Positions 1 to 7,964 of a stretch of DNA of 64,000 bases are shown here, piece by piece; the first letter of the stretch is position 1; every line of letters begins with the position of its first letter. The notes under the pieces are model-generated. The model searched no databases. It saw nothing but the letters and a program-made list of their open reading frames with translations, and was not told where the DNA came from. Source of the stretch: Saprospiraceae bacterium (GTDB lineage: Bacteria > Bacteroidota > Bacteroidia > Chitinophagales > Saprospiraceae); contig JAHBTW010000011.1 of assembly GCA_019638385.1 (NCBI GenBank), positions 84,490 through 148,489 on the forward strand. Direction: 5' to 3'. The position numbers and the translations under genes are program-made.

Positions 1-2
1 AA

Positions 3-503
3 CCCGATATATTTACCGAGTTCGGCAAATACACCGTCGGCGAAAGTGGCGCTGTTATCTTCTCCGTGTTGGCTCAAAAACAGCAAAATGACGCCGAAAT
101 GTGGTACATGATTGACAACTCGCTCATGACCACCCTCCCCGACGCATGGGGCATCGGCGAACGATTTATCCTGCTACCCATCAATAAATGGCACAACGAC
201 TATCGCCGGGTCAACATCGGCGGCCTGAGCTGCGACAACTCCGACTACTACAACTCGGAAGTGCATCAAAGCCAGGTATATCTGCCCACTTTCCGCCCCG
301 AAACGGAGGAGCCGCTCTATCTCGGCTTTTTCCACACCGGCGCATACCAAGACTCCATCAGCGGTTACGGCGGCATCAAACACTGCCTCATCCCCTCGCC
401 CAAACATGTATTGCTGTACAAAGACAGTCAAGGCAATCTGGTGGACGAACTCTACCAGCCCGAACAAAGTGCAGATGAAATGCTGCGGATATTAGGATAT
501 TAA
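3..503 (+). CDS. speA: PLP-dependent arginine/ornithine/diaminopimelate-type decarboxylase, C-terminal part (5' end outside window)
   Basis: The reading frame is open from the first bases of the window, so this is the last ~166 codons of a longer gene. Visible motifs are CDNSDYYNSE (about nt 232-261) and FHTGAYQDSISGYGG (about nt 330-374). These match the Cys-Asp substrate-loop motif and the GAY cofactor motif near the C-terminus of fold-III PLP decarboxylases. The ending ...MLRILGY fits the short (about 460 residue) biosynthetic arginine decarboxylase of Bacteroidota, which makes agmatine. Ornithine or carboxynorspermidine decarboxylase cannot be excluded without the N-terminus. The presence of an agmatine deiminase gene at 19.6 kb favours arginine decarboxylase. 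A terminator follows directly. Confidence 0.7.
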   Translation, partial: PDIFTEFGKYTVGESGAVIFSVLAQKQQNDAEMWYMIDNSLMTTLPDAWGIGERFILLPINKWHNDYRRVNIGGLSCDNSDYYNSEVHQSQVYLPTFRPETEEPLYLGFFHTGAYQDSISGYGGIKHCLIPSPKHVLLYKDSQGNLVDELYQPEQSADEMLRILGY

Positions 504-504
504 A

Positions 505-547
505 AAAAGAGGTCCGCTCAGCAAAGTCTAAGCGGCCCTCCTTTTTT
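505..547 (+). terminator. Rho-independent terminator after the decarboxylase gene
   Basis: Stem AGGTCCGCT (510-518) pairs with AGCGGCCCT (531-539) with one mismatch. It is followed by six T residues (542-547) and starts immediately after the stop codon at 501-503. Confidence 0.8.
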
Positions 548-566
548 ACTTTTTACTTTAACCTTT

Positions 567-971
567 CTAATGCTCTCCCCGGCAAATGCCCACTATGGTA
601 TGAAAGGTATCGTGCAGTGCCGTAAGTTGCTGTGTCACCGCAGCATCGTCGGCGCCCTTGCGAATGGCCGCATCTAATTTTTTACTGCCGGTTTTCAATG
701 CTTTCACGGCCTTTGCCATTCCCGGCTTGTTGAATTCAGCCGGTATTTCCGACTTGGCTACCGTTATGGCCTTTTGGTACATTTCGGCTGAGCGCTGCCG
801 GATCGGCTTCAAATTACCATCTTCCATCGGGTGGAAGGTTTGCGACATCACGCCGTGAAAAGTATTCAACTCGGTCCATTTGTCCATGATAGACTGTGCG
901 CCGGCATCCGGCATGCTTCCCGCCAATAGGCTCAAAACCAGTGTAATGACGGAAATAATTACAATTCTCAT
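567..971 (-). CDS. Small exported helical protein of unknown function
   Basis: The product is 134 residues long and starts at ATG 969-971. Residues 1-25 form a signal peptide (hydrophobic IISVITLVLSLLAG, then AGA-Q), so the protein is exported to the periplasm or processed further. The mature part is predicted to be helical and has conserved-looking His/Trp positions: W-x-x-x-x-x-FH near the start, QTFHPMEDGN, and LHDTFHTIVGICR at the end. Paired FH motifs and a late Cys suggest a metal- or haem-binding helical bundle of cytochrome c'-like size, but no CxxCH is present, so this is only an idea. It lies downstream of secDF on the same strand, separated by two hairpins, and is probably expressed on its own. 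Confidence 0.6.
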   Translation of the reverse strand: MRIVIISVITLVLSLLAGSMPDAGAQSIMDKWTELNTFHGVMSQTFHPMEDGNLKPIRQRSAEMYQKAITVAKSEIPAEFNKPGMAKAVKALKTGSKKLDAAIRKGADDAAVTQQLTALHDTFHTIVGICRGEH

Positions 972-1020
972 GTTTTTTAGTTATTTGGTTCTGTGCAAAA
1001 TTACAGGAAGCCAATCCTTG

Positions 1021-1084
1021 TTTCGATGAGTTTTGTCATCGAAACTCAGAAGCCCCTCCTGCGCTAATGGCAAGAGGGGCTTCT
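1021..1084. terminator. Two adjacent perfect hairpins between secDF and the small exported protein gene
   Basis: Hairpin A is TTTCGATGA (1021-1029) with TCATCGAAA (1036-1044), 9 bp. Hairpin B is AGAAGCCCCTC (1048-1058) with GAGGGGCTTCT (1074-1084), 11 bp and GC-rich. They lie just 3' of the secDF stop (1112, minus strand) and probably end secDF transcription, although neither has a strong T-tract. Confidence 0.6.
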
Positions 1085-1111
1085 GTTCATCTGAATGGGT
1101 AATGAAAACCC

Positions 1112-4100
1112 TTATTTGACCTTCGCCGCAGCTTTGGAGAAGCTCGTTTTCTTTTCGCCTTCCACTTCTTTCGCTTTGAGTTCGGGCGAGAGGTCGTGTA
1201 CCAATGCCGATGCGATGAAGATGGAAGAGTAAGTACCTGCAATGATACCGATGATGAGCGCAAAGGCAAAACCCTTGATGCTCGCTCCACCGAAAAGGAA
1301 CAACACCAACACCGTAATAAGCGTGGTGAATGAAGTGAGCAGGGTACGGCTCAGGGTGCTGTTGATGGCCATGTTGAGGACTTCCGATTTGGACTTTTTG
1401 GTGTAAAGCCCCATGAATTCCCGGATGCGGTCAAACACAATCACCGTATCGTTGACCGAATAACCGATGACTGTAAGCACCGCCGCCACAAATGCCTGAT
1501 CCACTTCGAGTGTGAAGGGCACCAAGCCGTGCAACAGCGAGTACAAGCCCAGCACCATGATGACGTCGTGGAGCAGCGCCGCCACGGCGCCCATACTGAA
1601 CTGCCACTTGGAGAATCGAATCAACAAATAAAGGAAAATGGCCAACAAACCGAATATACCGGCAAAAAACGCACTTCGCTTGATGTCGTCGGCAATGTTG
1701 GAAGCTACTTTTGAGGAAGAAGTGACATGCGTGCCGAGTCCGTCGGTTTGTTTAAACTGTTCAAACACAATATCCGATTTTACCGCAGCCTGAACGCCTT
1801 CATGGAGCTTGGCCATAGCGCGATCGGCGGCATCCTCCTCCTGGTCATCTACCAAATAGGAAGTCACAATGTTGAAGGTGTTTTCCGTGTCAACGGCTTT
1901 CACTACGGTAGATGCATCCACGAAGGAAGCGTCCAACGCGCGGCGCAGGGTTTCTGCATCCACGGACTGCGATTTTTCGAATGTGACATTGTAAGAGAAA
2001 CCCCCTGTAAAGTCAACGCCCATGTCGAAGCCGCGAATCATGAAAGACGCAATACCGAATACGGTGAGGGCGCCGGAAATGAAGTATCCGATCTTGCGCT
2101 TGCCCATCCAGTCAATGTTGATATTGGCGAGGGGGTTTTCCGAAAGTTTATTCCAGAAGGCAATGTTGCCGCCCCGGCGCGTCCACCATTCAATGATGAC
2201 GCGACCCACCAATACAGCGGTGAACACCGAGCAAAGCACCCCTACAATCAACACCACCCCGAACCCTTTAATGGGGCCGATACCGAAATAGGTCAAAATA
2301 GAGGCTACCAATATAGTGGTGACGTTGGCGTCTATAATGGCCGAGTAGGAGTTCTTAAAACCGTCGGCGATAGCAGTAAGCAACGCCTTGCCCGCTCGAA
2401 GCTCTTCCCGGATACGCTCAAAGATGATCACGTTGGAGTCCACGGCCATACCCATCGTGAGTACGATACCGGCGATACCGGGCAGGGTGAGTACGGTGCC
2501 GAGCGATGCCAGCGATCCGAAGATGAAGAACAGGTTGGTAAACAATCCGAGAATAGCTACCACGCCGCCGCCCATATAATAAACGACCATGAATAGAACC
2601 ACCAGCAGGAAGCCGATTACCAAAGAGCGGATACTCTTATCAATGTTTTCCTGTCCAAGAGAGGGGCCTACAAGCGATTCCTGAAGGATGCGGGTTTCCG
2701 CAGGGAGCTTACCCACTTGCAGTATGTTAGCTAAGTCTTTGGCTTCTTCCAAAGAAAAGGAGCCGGTAATCTGAGAGTCTCCCGAAGTAATAGGATTGAT
2801 AACGCGTGGCGCGGATACAACTTCGCCATCGAGCAGGATGGCGATTTCGCGGTTGTTGTCTTGTGCAGCTTTGGTGGTCATATCGCCCCACTTGCGGGCG
2901 CCGTCGGGGTTCATTTTCAGCGAAACAGCGATGTTTTGATTTTGATCGGGATTGGCCGATGCATCTATCACAGATTCGCCGGTCAACGGAGCGACATCGC
3001 TGCCGCGTTCTTTCCTGATCGCGTACAATTCGTAGTCAGTGCCTACCTTGTTCGTTTCGATATTCTTTATCGGGTCTTTTGCCCAGTAGAATGCGATATC
3101 AGAGGGGAATAAACCTTTGATGTCGGGCCGATTGAGCAGCGAATCCACACGGATGCGTTGGTTTTTCTTAGCGGTACCCATCGGAGCCAGGCCCAGTGAG
3201 CCGGAGCTGTTGGGGGTGAATACATCAAACAAAGGTCCGCCTGTGACCGGAGAATAAATGGTGTCCAACTGCACGATGGTATCGCCCTCGGAGGTGTACA
3301 GAGGCGCGAGGGTGTCAATCCGCAATATTTGCTGCGTCAAATCCTGGCCTTCCAAGGTTTGGGCCAGCCGCTCATTCGCAGATGAAAAAGCTTCCATGAT
3401 GCCGGGATCGCTGACGCGGTAAACGTTCCAGAACTCCAACTTGGCGGCGGCTTGCATGAGTCTGCGGGCGCGTTCCGGGTTGTCAATACCGGGAAGTTCC
3501 ACTACGATAAGATCGCGGGAAGCATCAAGCGAAACGTTGGGTTGTACCACACCGAGTTTGTCAATACGTTCTTTGAGGCGCTTGAAGGTGAGGTCCACCG
3601 TCTCATCGGCGCGCGCTCTGATGGTGCGCACGACTTCGCCGTCGTCGGAGCCGAAATTAAGCCCCAGGGCCTCGTTGCGGGCGAAGATGGGCGCCAGCGG
3701 CTTGCCGTTGCCGATCTGACGGAAGTTGTCGGCAAACAACGTGATGAAGTCAGACTGAGAACTTTTCTGGTCTTCCACAGCGGCATCCAGCGCTTTGACG
3801 AAATCGGGGTCGCTGCTGTTGTTGGCCAGGGCTTTGACAAATTCCTTCAGGTCAACTTGAAGCAACACGCTCATGCCGCCTTTGAGGTCCAATCCGAGGG
3901 CAATTTGCTGCCGCTTGAGGTCTTGGTAGGTGTAAGACTTCAAGAGGGGCACCTTGAAAACGGTTTCTGATGACAGGGAATCGAGATAAGCGGTCCGCTT
4001 TTCTTTGAAAACAAAATTCTTTTGCTCTTCCGGTACGGCGGATGCCGCAGCCGACGCATACGCATCAGCACTTTTTTCTACCCGGCGGGTCGGAATGACC

Positions 4101-4171
4101 AATAAGAATTGCGCCAGGGTCACCAGCGTCATCAGGATGAGGAAAAATCGAACTACTCCTTTGCCTTGCAT
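1112..4171 (-). CDS. secDF: Fused protein translocase subunit SecDF
   Basis: The product is a 1019-residue fusion of SecD and SecF. It is the proton-driven inner-membrane accessory of SecYEG that pulls preproteins into the periplasm. The SecD half has an N-terminal membrane segment (VVRFFLILMTLVTLAQFLLV), the D1 motif LGLDLKGGM, a large periplasmic domain and a six-helix membrane domain with GMAVDSNVIIFERIREE. The SecF half starts near MGKRKIGYFISGALTVFG, carries DFTGGFSYNV and repeats the membrane motif as GYSVNDTVIVFDRIREF. The fused gene is normal in Bacteroidota. I chose ATG at 4169-4171, since the longer frame would need a TTG at 4180. Hairpins follow the gene. secG lies elsewhere in the window, at 62.7 kb. 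Confidence 0.97.
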   Translation of the reverse strand: MQGKGVVRFFLILMTLVTLAQFLLVIPTRRVEKSADAYASAAASAVPEEQKNFVFKEKRTAYLDSLSSETVFKVPLLKSYTYQDLKRQQIALGLDLKGGMSVLLQVDLKEFVKALANNSSDPDFVKALDAAVEDQKSSQSDFITLFADNFRQIGNGKPLAPIFARNEALGLNFGSDDGEVVRTIRARADETVDLTFKRLKERIDKLGVVQPNVSLDASRDLIVVELPGIDNPERARRLMQAAAKLEFWNVYRVSDPGIMEAFSSANERLAQTLEGQDLTQQILRIDTLAPLYTSEGDTIVQLDTIYSPVTGGPLFDVFTPNSSGSLGLAPMGTAKKNQRIRVDSLLNRPDIKGLFPSDIAFYWAKDPIKNIETNKVGTDYELYAIRKERGSDVAPLTGESVIDASANPDQNQNIAVSLKMNPDGARKWGDMTTKAAQDNNREIAILLDGEVVSAPRVINPITSGDSQITGSFSLEEAKDLANILQVGKLPAETRILQESLVGPSLGQENIDKSIRSLVIGFLLVVLFMVVYYMGGGVVAILGLFTNLFFIFGSLASLGTVLTLPGIAGIVLTMGMAVDSNVIIFERIREELRAGKALLTAIADGFKNSYSAIIDANVTTILVASILTYFGIGPIKGFGVVLIVGVLCSVFTAVLVGRVIIEWWTRRGGNIAFWNKLSENPLANINIDWMGKRKIGYFISGALTVFGIASFMIRGFDMGVDFTGGFSYNVTFEKSQSVDAETLRRALDASFVDASTVVKAVDTENTFNIVTSYLVDDQEEDAADRAMAKLHEGVQAAVKSDIVFEQFKQTDGLGTHVTSSSKVASNIADDIKRSAFFAGIFGLLAIFLYLLIRFSKWQFSMGAVAALLHDVIMVLGLYSLLHGLVPFTLEVDQAFVAAVLTVIGYSVNDTVIVFDRIREFMGLYTKKSKSEVLNMAINSTLSRTLLTSFTTLITVLVLFLFGGASIKGFAFALIIGIIAGTYSSIFIASALVHDLSPELKAKEVEGEKKTSFSKAAAKVK

Positions 4172-4295
4172 AGCACACAATTCATTTTAAGGATTATAAA
4201 ACAAAGCGCCAAACTCTTTGATTTTCAGTGAGAAAAAGGCAGCTTCCGAAAAAGAAGCGCAAATATACGCCTTTTGAATTATTTTCCACCAAGTT

Positions 4296-5015
4296 TCATT
4301 TGCTGAAAAGGTTGTACTTGAATATGCAGTAGATGGCGCGCAGACCGTCCTTCCAGTTGATCTTCTTTCCTTCTGCATAGGTACGCCCATAATAGGAGAT
4401 TCCCACCTCGTATATGCGCACGCCTCTTACACGCGACACTTTGGCCGTCACTTCCGGCTCAAACCCGAATCGTTGCTCCTTCAAAACCAAGCCTTTGAGA
4501 ATGTCGGCACGGAACAACTTGTAGCAGGTCTCCATGTCTGTCAGGTTCAAATTGGTAAGCGCATTGGACAGAAACGTGAGGAACTTATTGCCGATGGAGT
4601 GCCAAAAGAACAAAATCCGGTGCGGGTTGCCGCCCATGAAACGCGAACCGAACACCACATCGGCCATGCCCTCCAAAATGGGCTGCAAGAGAAGACTGTA
4701 CTCGCGAGGGTCGTACTCTAAGTCTGCATCCTGAATGATGATGTAATCGCCGCCGGCTTCCCGTATTCCAGTATGCAGTGCGGCGCCTTTGCCTTTATTT
4801 TTATCATGTTCGATGAAACGAATCGGGAAACCGGGATGCTCCTCCATGTAGCGATGCACGGCGCCGCAGGTGTCGTCGGTAGAGCAATCGTTTACCAAAA
4901 TGACCTCCATGCCCATGCCCTGCGGGAGTGTTACTGCGCGTATCTTATTCAATATCAATTGAATGGTGCGAGCTTCGTTGTATGCCGGAATTACAATGGA
5001 TAGGACCTGGGTCAT
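4296..5015 (-). CDS. Family 2 glycosyltransferase, polyprenyl-phosphate mannosyl/glucosyltransferase type
   Basis: This is a 239-residue GT2 enzyme with a GT-A fold and no membrane helices, similar in length to single-domain dolichol/polyprenyl-phosphate mannose synthases. Visible motifs are SIVIPAYNEA (residues 6-15), VNDCSTDD (41-48, nucleotide site) and QDADLEYDP (from 95, metal-binding DxD-type). A later FGFEPEVTAKV segment is typical of this group. It probably loads a sugar from a nucleotide donor onto a lipid carrier for envelope glycan synthesis; the sugar is not readable from sequence. The start is ATG at 5013-5015, where the homologous MTQVLSIVIPAYNE begins; the frame upstream of it is non-homologous. 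It is transcribed divergently from the repeat units at 5.1-5.3 kb. Confidence 0.88.
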   Translation of the reverse strand: MTQVLSIVIPAYNEARTIQLILNKIRAVTLPQGMGMEVILVNDCSTDDTCGAVHRYMEEHPGFPIRFIEHDKNKGKGAALHTGIREAGGDYIIIQDADLEYDPREYSLLLQPILEGMADVVFGSRFMGGNPHRILFFWHSIGNKFLTFLSNALTNLNLTDMETCYKLFRADILKGLVLKEQRFGFEPEVTAKVSRVRGVRIYEVGISYYGRTYAEGKKINWKDGLRAIYCIFKYNLFSK

Positions 5016-5068
5016 TGAATTGATAACTTTTGAGGGGACAAAGATTGGCAAAAACTGAAAAAAAATCC

Positions 5069-5083
5069 TTTGTGTGACACAAA
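5069..5083. promoter_or_regulatory. Perfect 15-bp palindrome, candidate operator
   Basis: TTTGTGTGACACAAA has 7-bp arms around a central G. It sits between the glycosyltransferase start (5015, minus) and the plus-strand -7 element at 5111. Its shape recalls Crp/Fnr-family sites, but no regulator is identified. Confidence 0.35.
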
Positions 5084-5110
5084 TCACTTTTTTTTCCTCC
5101 CGGCAGGCTA

Positions 5111-5232
5111 TAACTTTGCGCCGTGATCGGTTGTTGAATTGTAACCTGATTACTAAAAAAGCATAAGGTTTTCATGATATGAATATGGGTTTTAGGTGTT
5201 TTTGAGAGGAGAGTTACTGCTCTCCTTTTTTT
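5111..5232 (+). ncRNA. Putative small transcript, repeat copy 1 with its own promoter and terminator
   Basis: TAACTTTG at 5111-5118 matches the Bacteroidota -7 consensus TAnnTTTG and would start transcription near 5125. The transcript would contain TTTTCATGA (5169-5177), then ATGGGTTTTAGGTG (from 5185), and end at a hairpin GGAGAG/CTCTCC (5208-5213/5220-5225) with seven Ts (5226-5232). The six codons from 5185 read MGFRCF and then stop, so it may instead be a leader peptide with an attenuator. No known RNA family is recognised. Confidence 0.45.
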
Positions 5233-5279
5233 GTGACCTGCCGGCGTATATTCCGTCACAACGGCCAATCTGAAGATTG

Positions 5280-5346
5280 TTTTCATGACAGAATATGGGT
5301 TTTAGGTGTTTTTTTGGGGAGGGAATAAAATTCTCTCCCTTTTTTT
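5280..5346 (+). repeat. Repeat copy 2 of the small terminator-ended unit
   Basis: TTTTCATGA (5280-5288) and ATGGGTTTTAGGTGTTTTT recur exactly 110 nt downstream of copy 1. A different but equally placed terminator follows: GGGAGGGAA (5317-5325) with TTCTCTCCC (5331-5339) and T7 (5340-5346). The stem sequences differ while the 5' box is kept. No clear -7 element lies between the copies, so copy 2 may be reached by readthrough. The remaining 5347-5562 stretch shows no gene I can support. Confidence 0.55.
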
Positions 5347-5562
5347 ATGTTTTTCGTAACTTGTTCCCCGGTTTATCGTTTTATACTACGGATAGAAAAA
5401 AGACAAACACTACGGCCGTCAAGCCATCTCTTTTTCTCCTCGCTTCAACAAATCATACTTAAAGTTTTCCACGGCTCGGACAACACTGAAGAGACGGAAC
5501 ATCTGCCTGTGTAAGCAGTATGTTTCGAGTTTTTTTATTTCATCATTTTTCAACCTCCAACT

Positions 5563-5784
5563 ATGTTTTACCACAAAAACCGAGCAAAGACGGACAAAAT
5601 CAAACCTTTGTCCAAAAGCGAACAATTGATGCTGAAAGGCGGCGACCCACTGGAAGGCAATCCCCCGGATTGGGACTCTGAAGGCAATCCTCCGGATTGG
5701 GATTTAAACAGCAGCCAGGGCAATCCCCCGGATTGGGATTTAAACGGCGGTACTGACCCCGGCAATCCTCCCGACTGGGATTAG
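5563..5784 (+). CDS. Double-glycine-leader peptide with four GNPPDWD repeats (RiPP- or pheromone-like precursor)
   Basis: The product is a 73-residue peptide. The N-terminal part is basic and ends KIKPLSKSEQLMLKGG (residues 12-27). This fits the short leaders ending in Gly-Gly that Bacteroidota use for natural-product precursors, which are normally cut after GG by a C39 peptidase-transporter. The remaining 46 residues contain four exact GNPPDWD heptads (32-38, 41-47, 53-59, 67-73), the last ending exactly at the C-terminus. The core is strongly acidic with no Cys, Lys or Arg. Codon usage varies between heptads (ccc/cct, ccg/ccc, gat/gac), so selection acts on the protein. No modifying enzyme or exporter is in the window. 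A TPR histidine kinase follows 77 bp later. It could be a modified peptide or an exported signal; both are inference. Confidence 0.75.
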   Translation: MFYHKNRAKTDKIKPLSKSEQLMLKGGDPLEGNPPDWDSEGNPPDWDLNSSQGNPPDWDLNGGTDPGNPPDWD

Positions 5785-5804
5785 CGTTTTATCATCGAAA
5801 TAAG

Positions 5805-5812
5805 TAAATTTG
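5805..5812 (+). promoter_or_regulatory. -7 promoter element for the histidine kinase gene
   Basis: TAAATTTG fits TAnnTTTG and lies 50 nt before the kinase start. It touches the left arm of the terminator that ends the peptide gene, so the initiating transcript would begin within that hairpin. No good -33 box is seen. Confidence 0.35.
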
Positions 5813-5845
5813 CCGTTCCTCAAACATTGGGGAACGGCATTTTTT
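5811..5845 (+). terminator. Rho-independent terminator after the GNPPDWD peptide gene
   Basis: A perfect 9-bp stem, TGCCGTTCC (5811-5819) with GGAACGGCA (5831-5839), is followed by T6 (5840-5845). Confidence 0.9.
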
Positions 5846-5861
5846 GTATCTCAACTATGCT

Positions 5862-7964
5862 ATGCGAACAGCGAACGACATAAAGCTAATCATTCATCAA
5901 AAAGGCCGGCCCGCTCTTTCGGCGCTTTTTTTTGTAGGTTGTCTTTCCCAACTGTTCAGTCAATCTTTGTCGCCTGCGGCCGCCGGAGCCGGTAGAAGCC
6001 GAGTAGAATACCTGATCACCGTCGGCGATAGTACCCTGCAAAATGAAATGGTGCAGGATGCGGTGGGGTATTACAAGATAGCGCTCAAAGAGGCAGAGCT
6101 GCTTAAATGGGGCGAAAAAGTATTCCTCCTCAACATCAAGCTCGGGCAATCCTTTAGCAAACTGTCGAAATACGAGGAGGCCCTGGTGTATCTGAAACAT
6201 GCAGAGGCGATGGCCGACATGCAGCAGCCGGAGGAAGAACAAGCCAAATTGTTCAGTTTGCTGGGCGCCGTTTATGAATCTCTGGGGAGCTATACCCAAG
6301 CGTTTGATTATCAGCTCAAATCGCTGTCTTCCAGAGAAGCGCAAGGCGATTCGTTGGGCATTGCCGAATGTTTGTACAAGTTAGGTTCGCTGTTTTACTA
6401 CCAAAAAAAATACTATGAAGCGCTAACCTACTACCAACGCGCACTTGATATTTGTGAAAAAAACGAGTCTATCTCTCCCAAATATCTGTTCAATTGTCTC
6501 TCCGCGCTGGGCAGTACCTACGAAGAAATGGACCGACAGAATGAGTCGCTTGCTTATAATCTCCGCGCACAGGATATAGCCATCAAAACCGGCAATGACA
6601 GGAATAAGGCTTATGCCATGCTCAATATCGGGGAAAACTACACCAACCTCGGCAGCTTTGTAAAAGCCAAAGAATCCTTCCTCGAAGCGCTTGCGCTGAG
6701 CCAAAAGCTCGGTATCCAAAGGGCAGAAATTTTATCCTATCAGCGGTTGGGCGAGTTGTTTCTGAAATTAGACCGCGCGGAGGAGGCCGCCGGGCATCTG
6801 TACCGGGCATACTACCTCTGCCGGGACACAGGGTCGAAAACCCTCATGCTCGAAGTATTGGAATTGCTCGCTCGTGCCCATGAAGCAACCTACAACTACG
6901 AAGCGGCCAACGCTTATCTCCGGGAATATGCCGTGATGAAAGACTCTATGCTCAACGAAACCACCGTAAAAGAAATCACCCGTTTGGGCGCGCTATATGA
7001 ACTGGAAAAGAAAGAAACGGCTATCAGCCTTTTTCAAACGGAAAGAGAACTGAGCGCCGCCAAACAACAGGCAGACCGCCTCACCACTTATTTACTCATA
7101 GGAGCCTCCACTTTGTTGCTGCTATTGTGTGCGGGATTATTCTATTGGGTGGTGAATCAGCGCCGATCCAATCGCCTGCTCCAACAGCTCAACGATCAAA
7201 TTGAAACCCAAAACCGGCAGTTGCAGTCTTATAATGAGGAATTGCGCCAGTATGCCTATGCGGCCTCTCATGACTTGCAGGAACCGCTTCGCACCATCGG
7301 ATCCTTTGTCACTATCCTCGGGCGGAAATACGCTGACCACTTAGACGGTCAGGCACAGCAATATATGGGGTATATTACAGATGGTGTGACGCGCCTGCAA
7401 CAACTCCTCAGAGACCTCTTAGCCTACACTCGTATTGAGCGGGAAAAAACAGATTTTGAACTGTTGTCGTCCCGGTCTGTTGTCCAATCCGTTTTGTCCG
7501 GTCTTCAGGAAAGCATCCGGGAATCAAATGTCAATATCATAGTAGATGAACCGTCTTTGCCTTTGATTTATGGCAATTCCACCCGCCTTTCTCAAGTGTT
7601 CCAAAACTTGATCAGCAACGCGGTTAAATTCAGAGGCGAAACCGACCCTTTGGTGGAGATTGGGTGCATGACTTCTACCGATAAGGGTGAATACGTTTTT
7701 TATGTCAGAGACAACGGCATCGGTATCCCCGATGATTTCCGGGAGCGGATGTTTGAAATGTTCACCCGCCTGCACGCCCGGGATGAGTACGAAGGCTCCG
7801 GCACCGGCCTGGCCACTTGTCGTAAGATTATTGACAACCACGGCGGGCGAATCTGGGCAGAATCGGAACCGGGTATGGGGAGCGTGGTGCTCTTTACTTT
7901 GCCGATACCCGATGTTGCCGATGGTGCCGTGAAGGCGCATTTCAGCCGTGCTGCCGCTTTTTGA
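5862..7964 (+). CDS. TPR-domain sensor histidine kinase
   Basis: The 700-residue product starts with a hydrophobic export signal (about residues 20-40). About 340 residues of tetratricopeptide repeats follow (for example ALVYLKHAEAMAD, EALTYYQRALDI, VKAKESFLEALALSQ). Next come one membrane helix (about 407-432) and a coiled linker, then the kinase core. The phospho-acceptor is His470 in YAASHDLQEPLRT. The ATP-binding domain shows an N box (QNLISNAVKF), DNGIGI and GSGTGLATCRKI. The TPR sensor is therefore outside the inner membrane, typical of Bacteroidota kinases that sense peptides or protein partners. No response regulator is adjacent, so it is an orphan. ATG 5862 is chosen; a TTG at 5844 lies inside the preceding terminator. 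It converges with the adhesin gene, whose stop codon directly abuts its own. Confidence 0.92.
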   Translation: MRTANDIKLIIHQKGRPALSALFFVGCLSQLFSQSLSPAAAGAGRSRVEYLITVGDSTLQNEMVQDAVGYYKIALKEAELLKWGEKVFLLNIKLGQSFSKLSKYEEALVYLKHAEAMADMQQPEEEQAKLFSLLGAVYESLGSYTQAFDYQLKSLSSREAQGDSLGIAECLYKLGSLFYYQKKYYEALTYYQRALDICEKNESISPKYLFNCLSALGSTYEEMDRQNESLAYNLRAQDIAIKTGNDRNKAYAMLNIGENYTNLGSFVKAKESFLEALALSQKLGIQRAEILSYQRLGELFLKLDRAEEAAGHLYRAYYLCRDTGSKTLMLEVLELLARAHEATYNYEAANAYLREYAVMKDSMLNETTVKEITRLGALYELEKKETAISLFQTERELSAAKQQADRLTTYLLIGASTLLLLLCAGLFYWVVNQRRSNRLLQQLNDQIETQNRQLQSYNEELRQYAYAASHDLQEPLRTIGSFVTILGRKYADHLDGQAQQYMGYITDGVTRLQQLLRDLLAYTRIEREKTDFELLSSRSVVQSVLSGLQESIRESNVNIIVDEPSLPLIYGNSTRLSQVFQNLISNAVKFRGETDPLVEIGCMTSTDKGEYVFYVRDNGIGIPDDFRERMFEMFTRLHARDEYEGSGTGLATCRKIIDNHGGRIWAESEPGMGSVVLFTLPIPDVADGAVKAHFSRAAAF

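Noticed and set aside
1727..2596. 289-codon open frame opposite secDF
   Set aside because: It is a complement of a well-supported gene; the protein has no family look and no start signals.
5419..5625. 68-codon minus-strand frame overlapping the start of the GNPPDWD peptide gene
   Set aside because: It has no recognisable feature, lacks a promoter and conflicts with the repeat peptide.
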